Shown: piece by piece, positions 42,428 to 50,271 of the stretch
Position numbering within the stretch: position 1 is the first letter of the stretch
Layout: every line of letters begins with the position of its first letter
NCBI GenBank assembly: GCA_943192975.1
Contig: CALPCJ010000014.1
Location: 1 to 64,000, forward strand
Reading direction: 5' to 3'
DNA: 64,000 bases
DNA from: Senimuribacter intestinalis
Lineage (GTDB): Bacteria > Bacillota > Clostridia > Peptostreptococcales > Anaerovoracaceae
Translations under genes and position numbers: made by a program
The notes under the pieces: generated by a model
Database searches by the model: none
Told to the model about the DNA's origin: nothing
Seen by the model: only the letters and a program-made list of their open reading frames with translations

Positions 42428-42601
42428 CTACCGCATACCAATCATTAAATCAGATTGAATTTCATCCCGGGATTTGACCTGGACCGTTTTCAGTTCAACA
42501 TCACTTTTCTGCAAAGGGACCGTCTGATCACCTTTTTCGTTGAGGAGCAACCAATCGATAGATGCGTTAAGCGCCTCAGAAATGTCAATCAGCGCGTCCA
42601 T
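42428..42601 (-). pseudogene. C-terminal fragment of an XRE-family regulator
   Basis: On the minus strand an ATG at 42601 opens MDALIDISEALNASIDWLLL, which is the last HTH helix region of a phage-type repressor, followed by about 35 residues ending at 42428. A stop lies just upstream in frame, so the DNA-binding half is missing. Probably a remnant of an earlier element. Confidence 0.6.
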
Positions 42602-42666
42602 ATTTTAGGAAAGGATTGCTCAGAAGAAAAATTCGGAGTAAAATGAAGGCTAAGGAGGAATTGTCA

Positions 42667-43167
42667 ATGAAAAGTATGAAGGAAGCTGCGCTGCGAAATA
42701 TGACTGCGATTTATATAGAAAAGGATGGGAGCATGCTTATGCTCTACAGGATTGGCTCAAAGGTGGTTGCGCCTTCTTGGTGCGGCGTCGGAGGACACTT
42801 TCAGCCGCAGGAACTGAATAAGCCAAGAGCCTGTATGCTGCGAGAATTACAAGAAGAAGCAGGGCTTTGCGAAAGCGATATTACTTCTGTAGAAATGCGA
42901 TATGTAACTTTGCGGCTAAAAAATGGAGAAATCAGACAGAATTACTATTTCTTTGCAAAGCTAAGGGAAGGCGCGGCTGTAAATGAATGTACAGACGAGG
43001 GCATACTGCGTTGGATTCCTATAAAGGACGTTTTAGAGTTGGAAATGCCCGTAACGGCAAAACAAATGCTGACGCACTATTTTGGGGTTGGACGCTTTAC
43101 TGAGGAAATTTATTGCGGCGTGACTGGTGAAGCGGGAATGGAATTTGCTGTGCTGCAGGAGTTCTAA
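42667..43167 (+). CDS. Nudix hydrolase (MutT/8-oxo-dGTPase-like)
   Basis: A 166-residue Nudix protein. The Nudix box GGHFQPQELNKPRACMLREL-QEEAGL fits Gx5Ex7REUxEExGU, with the metal-binding REx2EE segment intact. Length and the IPIKDVLELEMPVTAKQML region resemble 8-oxo-dGTP diphosphatases, but the substrate is uncertain. AAGGAGGAATTG precedes the ATG at 42667; upstream in-frame ATGs lie within the XRE remnant. Confidence 0.88.
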   Translation: MKSMKEAALRNMTAIYIEKDGSMLMLYRIGSKVVAPSWCGVGGHFQPQELNKPRACMLRELQEEAGLCESDITSVEMRYVTLRLKNGEIRQNYYFFAKLREGAAVNECTDEGILRWIPIKDVLELEMPVTAKQMLTHYFGVGRFTEEIYCGVTGEAGMEFAVLQEF

Positions 43168-43215
43168 AAAGATGCCCGGCTCCGTATTCTGTAATATGAG
43201 AATGGGGGCTTATAA

Positions 43216-44190
43216 ATGAAAATAATTGTTGTGAGCGGCTATGCTTATCCGTCTATTGAGCCATGGGTACTTTCTTCCTGGCTGTCGGATTTGACCTTTC
43301 TGGGAAATTTCAGCTATGGAATCACTGCAGAGGGCGGTGTTGTGGATTTGAACGACGAGAACCTGATTCAGGCAGCATACACTGCAGGGGTAAAACCGAT
43401 GATGGTACTGACACCCTTGGACGAGTCGGGAACTTTTAATGATGTAACCGCAGGCATTTTACTTTCGAATCCGCAGGCACGCACAAATTTGGTAAACAAC
43501 ATCTTGCAGACGATTCAAAGAAAAGGACTCGCAGGGATAGATTTTGACTTTGAGTTTGTACCAGTGGAAAATAGGCAGGACTATGTAGAATTGATTCGAC
43601 AGACGAAAGAATTGCTGGGACCGCAGGGCTACTATGTAACGGCGGCTTTGGCACCTAAGACTTCCGATGCGCAGCAGGGAAGCATTTATCAGGGGCATGA
43701 TTACAGGCAGATTGGGGAAATTGTGGATTATGCGCTGATTATGACCTATGAGTGGGGCTACACATACGGACCGCCTATGGCGGTTTCGCCAATCAATCAG
43801 GTGCGGAAAGTGCTGGACTACGCGGTCAGTGAAATTCCAAGGGAAAAAATTCTGATGGGCATGCCTAATTACGGTTATGATTGGAAACTCCCCTTTGTCA
43901 AAGGAGAAACCCGGGCAGAAAAAATGTCAAGCGAAGGGGCTTTCTGGCGGGCGCAGTACTACAATGCGGAAGTGGTGTACGATCAGCTTTCTCAAGCGCC
44001 GTATTTCACCTATTTTGATCCGGCTGGAAATAAGCACGTAGTCTGGTTTGAAGACATTCGCAGCATTCGTGCAAAGCTGGCGCTGGTTGAAGAGTACGAT
44101 TTGGCAGGGGTGGGGTATTGGAACATAATGGACTACTTTCCGGCAAATTCTGAAGTGCTCAATGAGATGTATCAGGTGCGGAAGCTATAA
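43216..44190 (+). CDS. Glycoside hydrolase family 18 protein (spore-germination-hydrolase-like)
   Basis: A 324-residue GH18 barrel. The catalytic motif DxxDxDxE appears as GLAGIDFDFEFVP near 110, with the glutamate as acid/base. MTYEWGYTYGPPMAVSPI and KILMGMPNYGYDW are the usual later strands. It resembles YaaH/YdhD-type N-acetylglucosaminidases that act on spore cortex peptidoglycan, but lacks LysM domains and a signal peptide. GGGGGCT is a weak ribosome site. The closest role is therefore cell-wall hydrolysis in the forming spore or cytoplasm. Confidence 0.85.
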   Translation: MKIIVVSGYAYPSIEPWVLSSWLSDLTFLGNFSYGITAEGGVVDLNDENLIQAAYTAGVKPMMVLTPLDESGTFNDVTAGILLSNPQARTNLVNNILQTIQRKGLAGIDFDFEFVPVENRQDYVELIRQTKELLGPQGYYVTAALAPKTSDAQQGSIYQGHDYRQIGEIVDYALIMTYEWGYTYGPPMAVSPINQVRKVLDYAVSEIPREKILMGMPNYGYDWKLPFVKGETRAEKMSSEGAFWRAQYYNAEVVYDQLSQAPYFTYFDPAGNKHVVWFEDIRSIRAKLALVEEYDLAGVGYWNIMDYFPANSEVLNEMYQVRKL

Positions 44191-44207
44191 AAATCGAGAA
44201 TTTTGTA

Positions 44208-44228
44208 AAACGCCTGCGGGCGTTTTTT
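44208..44228 (+). terminator. Rho-independent terminator after the GH18 gene
   Basis: AAACGCC-TGC-GGGCGTT followed by TTTT. The same hairpin core recurs at 52451 and 53515 in the tail cluster. Confidence 0.85.
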
Positions 44229-44301
44229 GCTTTTCTTGACAAATATGCTCGCAAAAAATAAAAGTGATGCAAGAGTTTCTTAGAAATTCCTGCATCACTT
44301 T

Positions 44302-44547
44302 TTAAACTACTTGATCAAAGGCTGTAAATCCTTCCAAAGCTGAGGCTGGAATCATCCTATGCAGCTGGTGGTTATCAATATAACCGATCTCGCGGTCATA
44401 AATCCGACATTGACGTTCATGACTAAACCTGGCATTGATCATGATGATATAGGTGTCATCAGCGCAAATGACCGTGCGTCCGTCAATTTCCACGGGAAGA
44501 TTCAAAAGTAATACGCGTACATATTCGTTCATATATTCTAAATTCAT
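44302..44547 (-). CDS. Small protein of unknown function at the end of the immunity operon
   Basis: An 81-residue soluble protein (MNLEYMNEYVRVLLLNLPVE...) with an alternating beta-like middle. I recognise no family. It follows the ImmA-like gene on the same strand by 35 bp, so it is probably part of the repressor-side operon. AGGAG lies directly against the ATG at 44547; the alternative ATG at 44532 is 15 bases from it, so the start is uncertain. Confidence 0.55.
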   Translation of the reverse strand: MNLEYMNEYVRVLLLNLPVEIDGRTVICADDTYIIMINARFSHERQCRIYDREIGYIDNHQLHRMIPASALEGFTAFDQVV

Positions 44548-44582
44548 CTCCTAATATTATCAGGCAATACAATCCCCTGAAA

Positions 44583-45068
44583 CTATTCCAGTATATCGAT
44601 GTCAGCATTGCGAACGCAGTTCAAAAGTGCATCCGCAAACGCCTGTTGTTTCTCCTCCTGCCAAATATCACCATACTTAGATTCGTAACAGATGATAGAC
44701 TCTCTGAGAAAAGCCTCATCAATATCCAGATATTCTGCTATTTCGTAAATGTCGGTGCAGCCGTTTCTGCAGGCTTCTTTAATATGTTCTAGTGGAATCA
44801 ACTTGTTGTATGCCCAGAGTCTGGCAGCACGCTCCTGCTTGGCGTTGTTTAAATCGTTCAAATCCAGTATGTTGCCGACAGAAGTTTCATAATGTCCTAA
44901 TTCTTCCGCTAAAATACAAGCCTTTCGCTGTTCTGGAAGTTCCTTGTTAATCCAAATCGTATCGTCACCATAGAGTCCTTCGTGGCACATGGAATGTTCC
45001 TCAATATCCAGCATATCTTCGTATTCACCAATTAAATCTTCGTATTTGCTCATAAGATTTTTACTCAA
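44583..45068 (-). CDS. ImmA/IrrE-family metallopeptidase-like protein
   Basis: About 161 residues. The central ACILAEELGHYETSVGNI is the ImmA zinc region, here with Glu in place of the first His of HExxH, a variant also common in prophage ImmA proteins. ERAARLWAYNKLIPLEHI and the later helical EIAEYLDIDEAFLRESIICY also fit. ImmA proteases cleave the neighbouring phage repressor on a damage signal. TTG at 45068 has GAGGTG six bases upstream; the GTG at 45077 is inside that site. It follows the XRE gene. Confidence 0.82.
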   Translation of the reverse strand: MSKNLMSKYEDLIGEYEDMLDIEEHSMCHEGLYGDDTIWINKELPEQRKACILAEELGHYETSVGNILDLNDLNNAKQERAARLWAYNKLIPLEHIKEACRNGCTDIYEIAEYLDIDEAFLRESIICYESKYGDIWQEEKQQAFADALLNCVRNADIDILE

Positions 45069-45174
45069 AGTTATCACCTCGCGATCCCTTCTTTGCAGAA
45101 AAGCAGGCGAGTTTACCTATATGCAAAGGATTGCTCCACTGCAAACATACATGCTGCTAAAATGCAAATCAAGG

Positions 45175-45519
45175 TTATTTCTTCTTGCGTTTCGATAGTA
45201 TATATTTCTTGAATGCTTCGATTTCGTCTAGTTCTTCTTCGGTCCATTCCGTCCCATCATGATGGGCAGCAATGGTGTGCACTTCTTCTGTCTGATGCTG
45301 CGTATTCTGTGCCGGCTCTGTCTGCCAGCCCATCAGTACAGCGGGCGTTACATCCAGAAGTTCTGCCAGTTTGACAATATTATCGTACTTCATATTCCTG
45401 ATATTGCCGGACTCCCAGCGCTGCACGGTACCTTCTGATACGCCCATTTTCCGTGCGATGTCCAAAAGCGTATACCCGCGGGATTTGCGAAGTTCTTTCA
45501 ATGTAGTGGAATGATGCAT
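45175..45519 (-). CDS. XRE-family repressor of the tail cluster
   Basis: A 114-residue regulator. HTH at about 5-60 (LKELRKSRGYTLLDIARKMG; VSEGTVQRWESGNIRNMKYD), then the LAELLDVTPAVLMGW helix, and an acidic/lysine-rich tail. AGGAGG precedes the ATG at 45519. It is divergent from the tail operon and upstream of an ImmA gene, the usual arrangement of an ImmR/ImmA switch. It probably binds the CTTGCATAAAATGCAAG palindromes next to it. Confidence 0.85.
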   Translation of the reverse strand: MHHSTTLKELRKSRGYTLLDIARKMGVSEGTVQRWESGNIRNMKYDNIVKLAELLDVTPAVLMGWQTEPAQNTQHQTEEVHTIAAHHDGTEWTEEELDEIEAFKKYILSKRKKK

Positions 45520-45597
45520 GGGGCCTCCTAAAAGAAAGACGGCTGTGCCGTATTTGGGCGGCAGCATGACTTTCTTGATATTTCCTCTGATATAAAA

Positions 45598-45781
45598 ATT
45601 TTAGCACATATGTTCTTTTTTCGCAACCCAAAAACTTGCATTTTATGCAAAAAAACTTTCTAAAAAGCTATTGACAAACGTATGTTCGTATGATAAAGTA
45701 GGCACATACTAAAACTTGCATAAAACGCAAGATTTGGCGATACAGTATTTTTTTTCATTATAAACTTGCATAAAATGCAAG
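45598..45781. promoter_or_regulatory. Divergent control region of the tail cluster: two promoters, three operators, two LexA-like boxes
   Basis: Leftward promoter: TTGCGA (45626-45621), 17 bp, TAAAAT (45603-45598). Rightward promoter: TTGACA (45671-45676), 17 bp, TAAAGT (45694-45699). Operators: CTTGCATTTTATGCAAA at 45635-45651, CTTGCATAAAACGCAAG at 45715-45731 and a perfect CTTGCATAAAATGCAAG at 45765-45781. A box CAAACGTATGTTCG (45675-45688), one base from the Firmicute LexA consensus, overlaps the rightward -35; a weaker AGCACATATGTTCT (45603-45616) lies in the leftward spacer. Binding is inferred from symmetry and position only. Confidence 0.7.
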
Positions 45782-45805
45782 AAAATGCAAAAGGAGGTCT
45801 ATCTT

Positions 45806-46210
45806 ATGGGAAGGGCAAGAGAGCCGTATTGGCATTATGTAAAGTCCATTATCAAAGAATATCCTGTGCTGGAAAAAGAACTGGCGACGCCGCTTTCACC
45901 GAGGCTTTGTGCGACGCTGGAACCCAGTACAGGCAGAAAAACTGCCAAGCCAACGCAGGATTGCGTCATTCACGATTTGCCGCCGAAGCAGCAGAGAAAA
46001 TACGATGCCGTTAGCAACGCGATTTTAAAAACACGTCTGACCCATCCAAAAACTGCTGCTGACCGTCTGAAGGTTATTGACATGGTGTACTGGAAACAGT
46101 CTCATACTGTTGCAGGCGCTGCAATGAAGGTACCCTGCCATCGGAACATCGCGGGAAAGTGGCAGGGAGACTTTATCAGATTGGTAGCGGAAGAATTGGA
46201 TTTGGTGTAA
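45806..46210 (+). CDS. Phage-type transcriptional regulator, candidate late activator
   Basis: A 134-residue protein (MGRAREPYWHYVKSIIKEYP...). The last 60 residues include LPPKQQRKYDAVSNAI and a C-terminal HTH-like stretch HTVAGAAMKVPCHRNIAGKW, resembling the sigma-region-4-like fold of ArpU/RinA-type late activators, though I cannot name the family firmly. AAAGGAGGT precedes the ATG at 45806. It is the first rightward gene, directly under the repressor operators, and the first of the five special promoters starts 11 bp after its stop. It is thus the likely activator of those promoters. Confidence 0.6.
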   Translation: MGRAREPYWHYVKSIIKEYPVLEKELATPLSPRLCATLEPSTGRKTAKPTQDCVIHDLPPKQQRKYDAVSNAILKTRLTHPKTAADRLKVIDMVYWKQSHTVAGAAMKVPCHRNIAGKWQGDFIRLVAEELDLV

Positions 46211-46220
46211 TCGAAAGAGT

Positions 46221-46263
46221 GTGCATCGGGTACATAAAAATGTGCTAGGATGTGTACAGTGAA
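46221..46263 (+). promoter_or_regulatory. Tail-cluster promoter P1
   Basis: GTGCATCGGG, 15 bp ending in TGTGC, TAGGAT, then GTGTACAGTGAA. It is the most divergent of five copies and starts the main tail operon. Confidence 0.75.
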
Positions 46264-46294
46264 AAAATCCGATACACGGAGAAAGGAGGAAAGT

Positions 46295-47206
46295 ATGATG
46301 ATTAATTTGATACTGGAACATCTGCAGACAGACACTGCACTGCAGACGTATCTTGCACAGTATGCAGGAAAGCCGGCAGTATTTGCAGACGTCGCGCCCA
46401 AAGAAAGTGACGCAGCATGGAGTGCGGGCAGTCACTATGGGCAATTGCTTCTGCATCTGCAACTGCAGGAAGATGCTGCCAGAGAGGGAAAGAACTTTCT
46501 GACCGCAGAACTTCTGGCAGAGTCGGACAGCAATATATATGTATTTATGGATACGGTGCGGGAGCGTCTGGATGGCTGGTTCTTTGCCGAAGAAAGACAC
46601 GTCTATTCTATGCACTTCTCAAAAGCCGAACAGCCGGCTTTGGAAAAGCAGGAAGAAACAGCGGAAAACCTGCAGCGGGCAGTCATAACCTTTTCGGTTT
46701 ATGAATATCCTGACCAGTGCCTTTTGCCGGAAAGTCCGGCGGCATTGCTTAGTGCATGGAGCAAAGAGAATTTACCGCAGGTTATCGGTAGATCCGCATA
46801 TTTGCTTGGATATGACGACAGTTTGCTGCCGCAGGCATTTCGTCCGACGCAGCAAAAACCGGCAGTCTACTGGCGTCTTGCTAAAACGGGAAAGTGTGAA
46901 AGTCTTGCAGGCGGCAAGGGCAGCATGTGGCGTAGCGCAAAGGTACGATGTCATGTAATCATTCCTGGCAGCATCGCCGAAGCGGGCGCCATGGCGCTTT
47001 TAATCGAACACGCATTACTTGAGGAAGGACGCATTGCGGACGAAGAAAGTTTTGTCATCGTGGGAGACACCCAGGGACTTGATCTGGCGCAGGATGCGGT
47101 GCAGGCAGGACAGCTTGCCGTAGAAGCCATCTATCCGGTGATTGCGGCGGGTCAAAGCAGCGAAATTCTGCAGCATGTATCAGTAGCAATGAAAGAAAGG
47201 GAGTAG
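46295..47206 (+). CDS. Tail-completion/terminator-like protein (inferred)
   Basis: A 303-residue soluble protein with no family I can name. It appears to have two parts, one up to about residue 150 (SNIYVFMDTVRERLDGWFF; AVITFSVYEYPD) and one beyond (PAVYWRLAKTGKC; KVRCHVIIPG), each with beta-rich segments like tail-terminator proteins. It occupies the place just before the sheath gene where contractile phages encode tail completion proteins. AAAGGAGG precedes the ATG at 46295. The role is inferred from position. Confidence 0.5.
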   Translation: MMINLILEHLQTDTALQTYLAQYAGKPAVFADVAPKESDAAWSAGSHYGQLLLHLQLQEDAAREGKNFLTAELLAESDSNIYVFMDTVRERLDGWFFAEERHVYSMHFSKAEQPALEKQEETAENLQRAVITFSVYEYPDQCLLPESPAALLSAWSKENLPQVIGRSAYLLGYDDSLLPQAFRPTQQKPAVYWRLAKTGKCESLAGGKGSMWRSAKVRCHVIIPGSIAEAGAMALLIEHALLEEGRIADEESFVIVGDTQGLDLAQDAVQAGQLAVEAIYPVIAAGQSSEILQHVSVAMKERE

Positions 47207-47209
47207 AGA

Positions 47210-47389
47210 ATGAAAACGAAAAACAAAAAAACAATGTATACCGTAGACCAGCTGGCAGAGGCTGCTGGCGTATTCGGAAGCAATCCGGTGCTGGTAAAAG
47301 CAGCTCTTGTGACAGCGGGTCAGGAGACGTATACAGAGGAAGATGCCAGAAAAGTAATTGAAATGTTTAAACAAAAGGAGGTAAAGTAA
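47210..47389 (+). CDS. Small conserved tail-cluster protein
   Basis: A 59-residue protein (MKTKNKKTMYTVDQLAEAAG...) with a small HTH-like helical pattern: TVDQLAEAAGVFGSNPVLVK, then TYTEEDARKVIEMFKQKEVK. The stop directly abuts the sheath start codon and its last codons contain the sheath ribosome site AAAGGAGG. It is tightly embedded between two tail genes, so it is very likely expressed; the function is unknown. Confidence 0.72.
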   Translation: MKTKNKKTMYTVDQLAEAAGVFGSNPVLVKAALVTAGQETYTEEDARKVIEMFKQKEVK

Positions 47390-48769
47390 ATGGCACAGAT
47401 TTTTAGAGAAGGAGAAATGAAAGTTAGACCGGATGTGTATTATCGTTACTCAAACCGGGGTACGGAGGAAGTAGGCGCAGTCGACGGCATTGCCGCACTG
47501 GTGATGAAAGCATCATGGGGTCCCTGCGGACAGGTATCTGCGTTCAGCAGCGCGGCAGACCTTTTAGAGGCGTACGGTGATTGCGACGGCGCAGCGATGG
47601 CAGAAATTATGTTTGCGGAGGGCGTAAACACGGTGTATGTGTACAGAGCAGGCACCGGCGGTACGAAAGCGACCCTGACTCAGGGGGATAACGTAGTACT
47701 CACCGCGAAGTATGAAGGCGCCCTGCCGATTAAGGTAAAAGTATTGGCGCTGCCTGGCGGCAATCAGAAACAGTGTCTGATTATCGCAGGCAATAAAGTG
47801 AAGGAAGTTTACACCTTTGCGGCAGACGAAACCGGTGAAGCGGCAGCTTTGGCAGAGGCGTTAAAGGCAAGTGCCTATGTAACTGCAGAACAAGGCAAAA
47901 CCGGTGCGGTGGAGGAATTTGAGGCGGTACTCAGCGGCGGTACAGATCCTGCCACGACGGCTGACAGTTATCTGGAAGGATGCCAGGCGCTGGAACCGTA
48001 CTACTATAATGTCATCTGCTGCGATAGCAACGCTGACGGCGTACAGAACGTGCTGGCAGCATATGTGGAGGAAGTGGTGAAGACCGGAAAATTCCCAATT
48101 GCGGTGATGAGTGCTGATGTGACAAAACCGCTTGCTGACAGAATGGCAGCTGCAGCGGCAAAGAATCACGGACAGATTGCCATGATCGGCAATACCTATA
48201 CGGATCTGACCGGCATCGAGGCACCAGCGATTTTTGCAGCAGCTCATCTGGCAGGTGCAGTCGCCGCAACACCGGCAAACCAGAGCATCGTACATAAAAG
48301 TCTGCGAGGCGCGGGAGATGTGACGGAACGTTTTACCGGCACCCAGTACGAGGAAGCTATTAAAAATGGTCTTGTGCTGCTTTCCAGAAGTGCTGACGGT
48401 CTGGTCTGGTTTGACTCCGGCGTAACGACACTGGTAACGCTTGACGAGAGCCAGGATGCGGGCTGGAAGAAACTGAAACGCACGAAGGTCAGAAATGAAC
48501 TGATGCGCAGACTTCACATCATGATGGAGAAAAAAGTCGGAAAAGTAAGCTGCGACAGCGATGGCATTGCCGATGTGGTACAGAGCGGTATGCGTCTTCT
48601 CAACGACATGGCAGGAGAAAAGAAAATTATGCCGGGCGGCAGCTTTACGCTGGATGCGGATAATCCGCAGACCAGTGACAGCGCTTGGTTTATCGTTGAA
48701 GTAGACGATATCGACACGCTGGAAAAAATCTATCTGCACTATAGATTCAGCAATGTGCAGACTGCATAA
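47390..48769 (+). CDS. Contractile tail sheath protein (XkdK-like)
   Basis: A 459-residue sheath protein. The N-terminus (MAQIFREGEMKVRPDVYYRYSN) carries the strand that interlocks neighbouring subunits. TVYVYRAGTGG, a variable middle, and the C-terminal NDMAGEKKIMPGGSFTL...DIDTLEKIYLHYRFSNVQ with its donor strand match PBSX XkdK and clostridial tailocin sheaths. It forms the outer tube that contracts to drive the inner tube through the target envelope. Confidence 0.92.
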   Translation: MAQIFREGEMKVRPDVYYRYSNRGTEEVGAVDGIAALVMKASWGPCGQVSAFSSAADLLEAYGDCDGAAMAEIMFAEGVNTVYVYRAGTGGTKATLTQGDNVVLTAKYEGALPIKVKVLALPGGNQKQCLIIAGNKVKEVYTFAADETGEAAALAEALKASAYVTAEQGKTGAVEEFEAVLSGGTDPATTADSYLEGCQALEPYYYNVICCDSNADGVQNVLAAYVEEVVKTGKFPIAVMSADVTKPLADRMAAAAAKNHGQIAMIGNTYTDLTGIEAPAIFAAAHLAGAVAATPANQSIVHKSLRGAGDVTERFTGTQYEEAIKNGLVLLSRSADGLVWFDSGVTTLVTLDESQDAGWKKLKRTKVRNELMRRLHIMMEKKVGKVSCDSDGIADVVQSGMRLLNDMAGEKKIMPGGSFTLDADNPQTSDSAWFIVEVDDIDTLEKIYLHYRFSNVQTA

Positions 48770-48801
48770 AATTTACGTGAAATAACGAAAGGGGAAAAGA
48801 T

Positions 48802-49251
48802 ATGTTAGATCAGAAAACACTTGTAAAAAATCTTATGACAGGAAAGGACGGAAAGCTGTTTCTTTCTGTAGATGATCAGCCTGTGGAACTTTTAGAAATT
48901 GATACCTATTCTGTCAAGGCAAACTATACCAATCTGGATTATCAACCGGTGGGCTCTTACCAGAAGTTCAGTGTACCGGGCGATGTATCCTATACGCTGA
49001 CCTTTACAGAGGCAGTGGTTCGAGATGATGTGATTATGGAGCCGCTGCTGGCAGCGGCAAAGAATGGAAAAAATATTAGCTTCACATTCAGAGCCAGCGC
49101 CAACAAGCCGGACGGAACGCAGCAGCAGCTTACAATCGAGGATTGTATTCCGGATGGAGAATTTGATTTGATGACGTTGACGCCGGGTGAAATCATCAAG
49201 AGAAACCAGTCTTACAGAATCAATTCCACGCCGGAGTGGTTCAAGGGCTAA
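48802..49251 (+). CDS. Tail tube protein (XkdM-like)
   Basis: A 149-residue beta-barrel protein (DUF2001/XkdM type): MLDQKTLVKNLMTGKDGKLF, EIDTYSVKANYTNLDYQPVG and YTLTFTEAVVRDDV are the conserved parts. Hexameric rings of it form the inner tube. GAAAGGGGA precedes the ATG. A GGGCGG/CCGCCC hairpin without a T-run (49280-49308) lies between this gene and the chaperone gene. Confidence 0.92.
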   Translation: MLDQKTLVKNLMTGKDGKLFLSVDDQPVELLEIDTYSVKANYTNLDYQPVGSYQKFSVPGDVSYTLTFTEAVVRDDVIMEPLLAAAKNGKNISFTFRASANKPDGTQQQLTIEDCIPDGEFDLMTLTPGEIIKRNQSYRINSTPEWFKG

Positions 49252-49343
49252 TATTGAGGCTCAATCGGCTATATGCAGGAGGGCGGCAGCTTTAGGAGCA
49301 TCCGCCCTTCATCTAAAAATTGTACGGAAGGGGAAAAGAAAAG

Positions 49344-49913
49344 ATGGAAAACAACACACAGGAAACGATGAGAAGCACCTATATTACACCGGTCACCAAC
49401 CCGGAGATTCCCGCGAAAGTGGCGGAGAAAATTGAGAAAGAGGATGAGTATGATCTGGTTAGCTCGCTCCTTGCGGCGGCGGAATACCAGCAGGAGGAAA
49501 ATCTGATAGAGGCAGTAGAAATTAAAAGAAAGGGAAAGCTGTACTTTACAGTGCATCTGCATCCGCTTTCAGATGAGGAGCATTCTTTCGCAATGAAGAA
49601 AGCGTCTAAGTACTATGAGAATCCACAGGGGAAAAAGCTGCCGAAGGTGAGAGGTGAAATTGATGCGCCGCTTTTTAACTCGTGGATGATTTATCTTGCC
49701 ACGACTGACGAGGATAAAGAAAAAATTTGGGGAAATCCGGCAGTCATGAAAAAGCTGGGGTGCTTGAAACCGGTGGAAACTATAGGCTCTTTGGTAACAA
49801 TGGGTGAAAAAGGAGATTTACTGAGGACGGTTTTTCGACTCAGTAAGATGACAGACGATGACGATGAAGAAGAAATCAGTGATGAGGAATACGCAAAAAA
49901 CTCATCAAGATAA
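49344..49913 (+). CDS. Tail assembly chaperone, short form (XkdN-like)
   Basis: A 189-residue protein in the gpG/XkdN position between tube and tape measure. Conserved features are YDLVSSLLAAAEYQ, FTVHLHPLSDEEHSFAMKKAS and the acidic tail MTDDDDEEEISDEEYAKN. Tail chaperones coat the tape measure protein during tube assembly. GGAAGGGGA lies upstream of the ATG at 49344. The gene ends in a frameshift signal, so an extended form is expected as well. Confidence 0.85.
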   Translation: MENNTQETMRSTYITPVTNPEIPAKVAEKIEKEDEYDLVSSLLAAAEYQQEENLIEAVEIKRKGKLYFTVHLHPLSDEEHSFAMKKASKYYENPQGKKLPKVRGEIDAPLFNSWMIYLATTDEDKEKIWGNPAVMKKLGCLKPVETIGSLVTMGEKGDLLRTVFRLSKMTDDDDEEEISDEEYAKNSSR

Positions 49914-50110
49914 GCGGACTGGCGCAGTGGCTTCACTTCGCTTATCAGAATCACAATAAAGAACCCGGTATTCTGATGGGGCTTCGTACCTGTCAGCAAC
50001 CGGTATCTCCCGGCGAACGAACTTTTATGATGGCGTCGGACCTTTTGGCGATCGAAGAAGGCTTTGTACCCATCAAAGTCAGCAGCTTTGGGAAAAAGGA
50101 AGAGGAATAG
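49344..50110 (+). CDS. Tail assembly chaperone, -1 frameshift product (gpGT-like)
   Basis: A -1 shift at A-AAA-AAC (49895-49901) continues the reading frame as KKLIKISGLAQWLHFAYQNH and on to a TAG at 50108-50110, giving about 255 residues. The extension has no start codon or ribosome site of its own. Such G/GT pairs are a near-universal feature of long-tailed phages, in which the T part contacts the tape measure protein. Expression of the fusion is inferred from the signal and the conserved arrangement. Confidence 0.82.
49895..49946 (+). other. Programmed -1 ribosomal frameshift signal
   Basis: Slippery heptamer A-AAA-AAC at 49895-49901 in the zero frame. Seven bases later GATAAGCG (49909-49916) pairs perfectly with CGCTTATC (49939-49946), a stem at the classical stimulator distance. 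Confidence 0.85.
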
Positions 50111-50122
50111 AGACAGGAAAAG

Positions 50123-50155
50123 GACGGCATACGCAGAAGGGGTTGCCGTCTTTTT
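50123..50155 (+). terminator. Terminator inside the tail cluster after the chaperone gene
   Basis: GACGGCA (50123-50129) pairs with TGCCGTC (50144-50150), followed by T5. It separates the structural genes from the accessory cassettes. Confidence 0.82.
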
Positions 50156-50190
50156 GTTGGAAAGATTTTATCAATCGTTGTCCGATTTGT

Positions 50191-50233
50191 GTGCAACAGG
50201 GATAGGAAAGTGTGCTATAATGTGTATAGTGAA
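50191..50233 (+). promoter_or_regulatory. Tail-cluster promoter P2
   Basis: GTGCAACAGG, 15 bp ending GTGTGC, TATAAT (50216-50221), then GTGTATAGTGAA. It lies 36 bp after the terminator and in front of the broken PH/SHOCT gene. Confidence 0.82.
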
Positions 50234-50271
50234 GATTTGCACATAATGCTGAATAAGAAGGAGAAGCTAGT

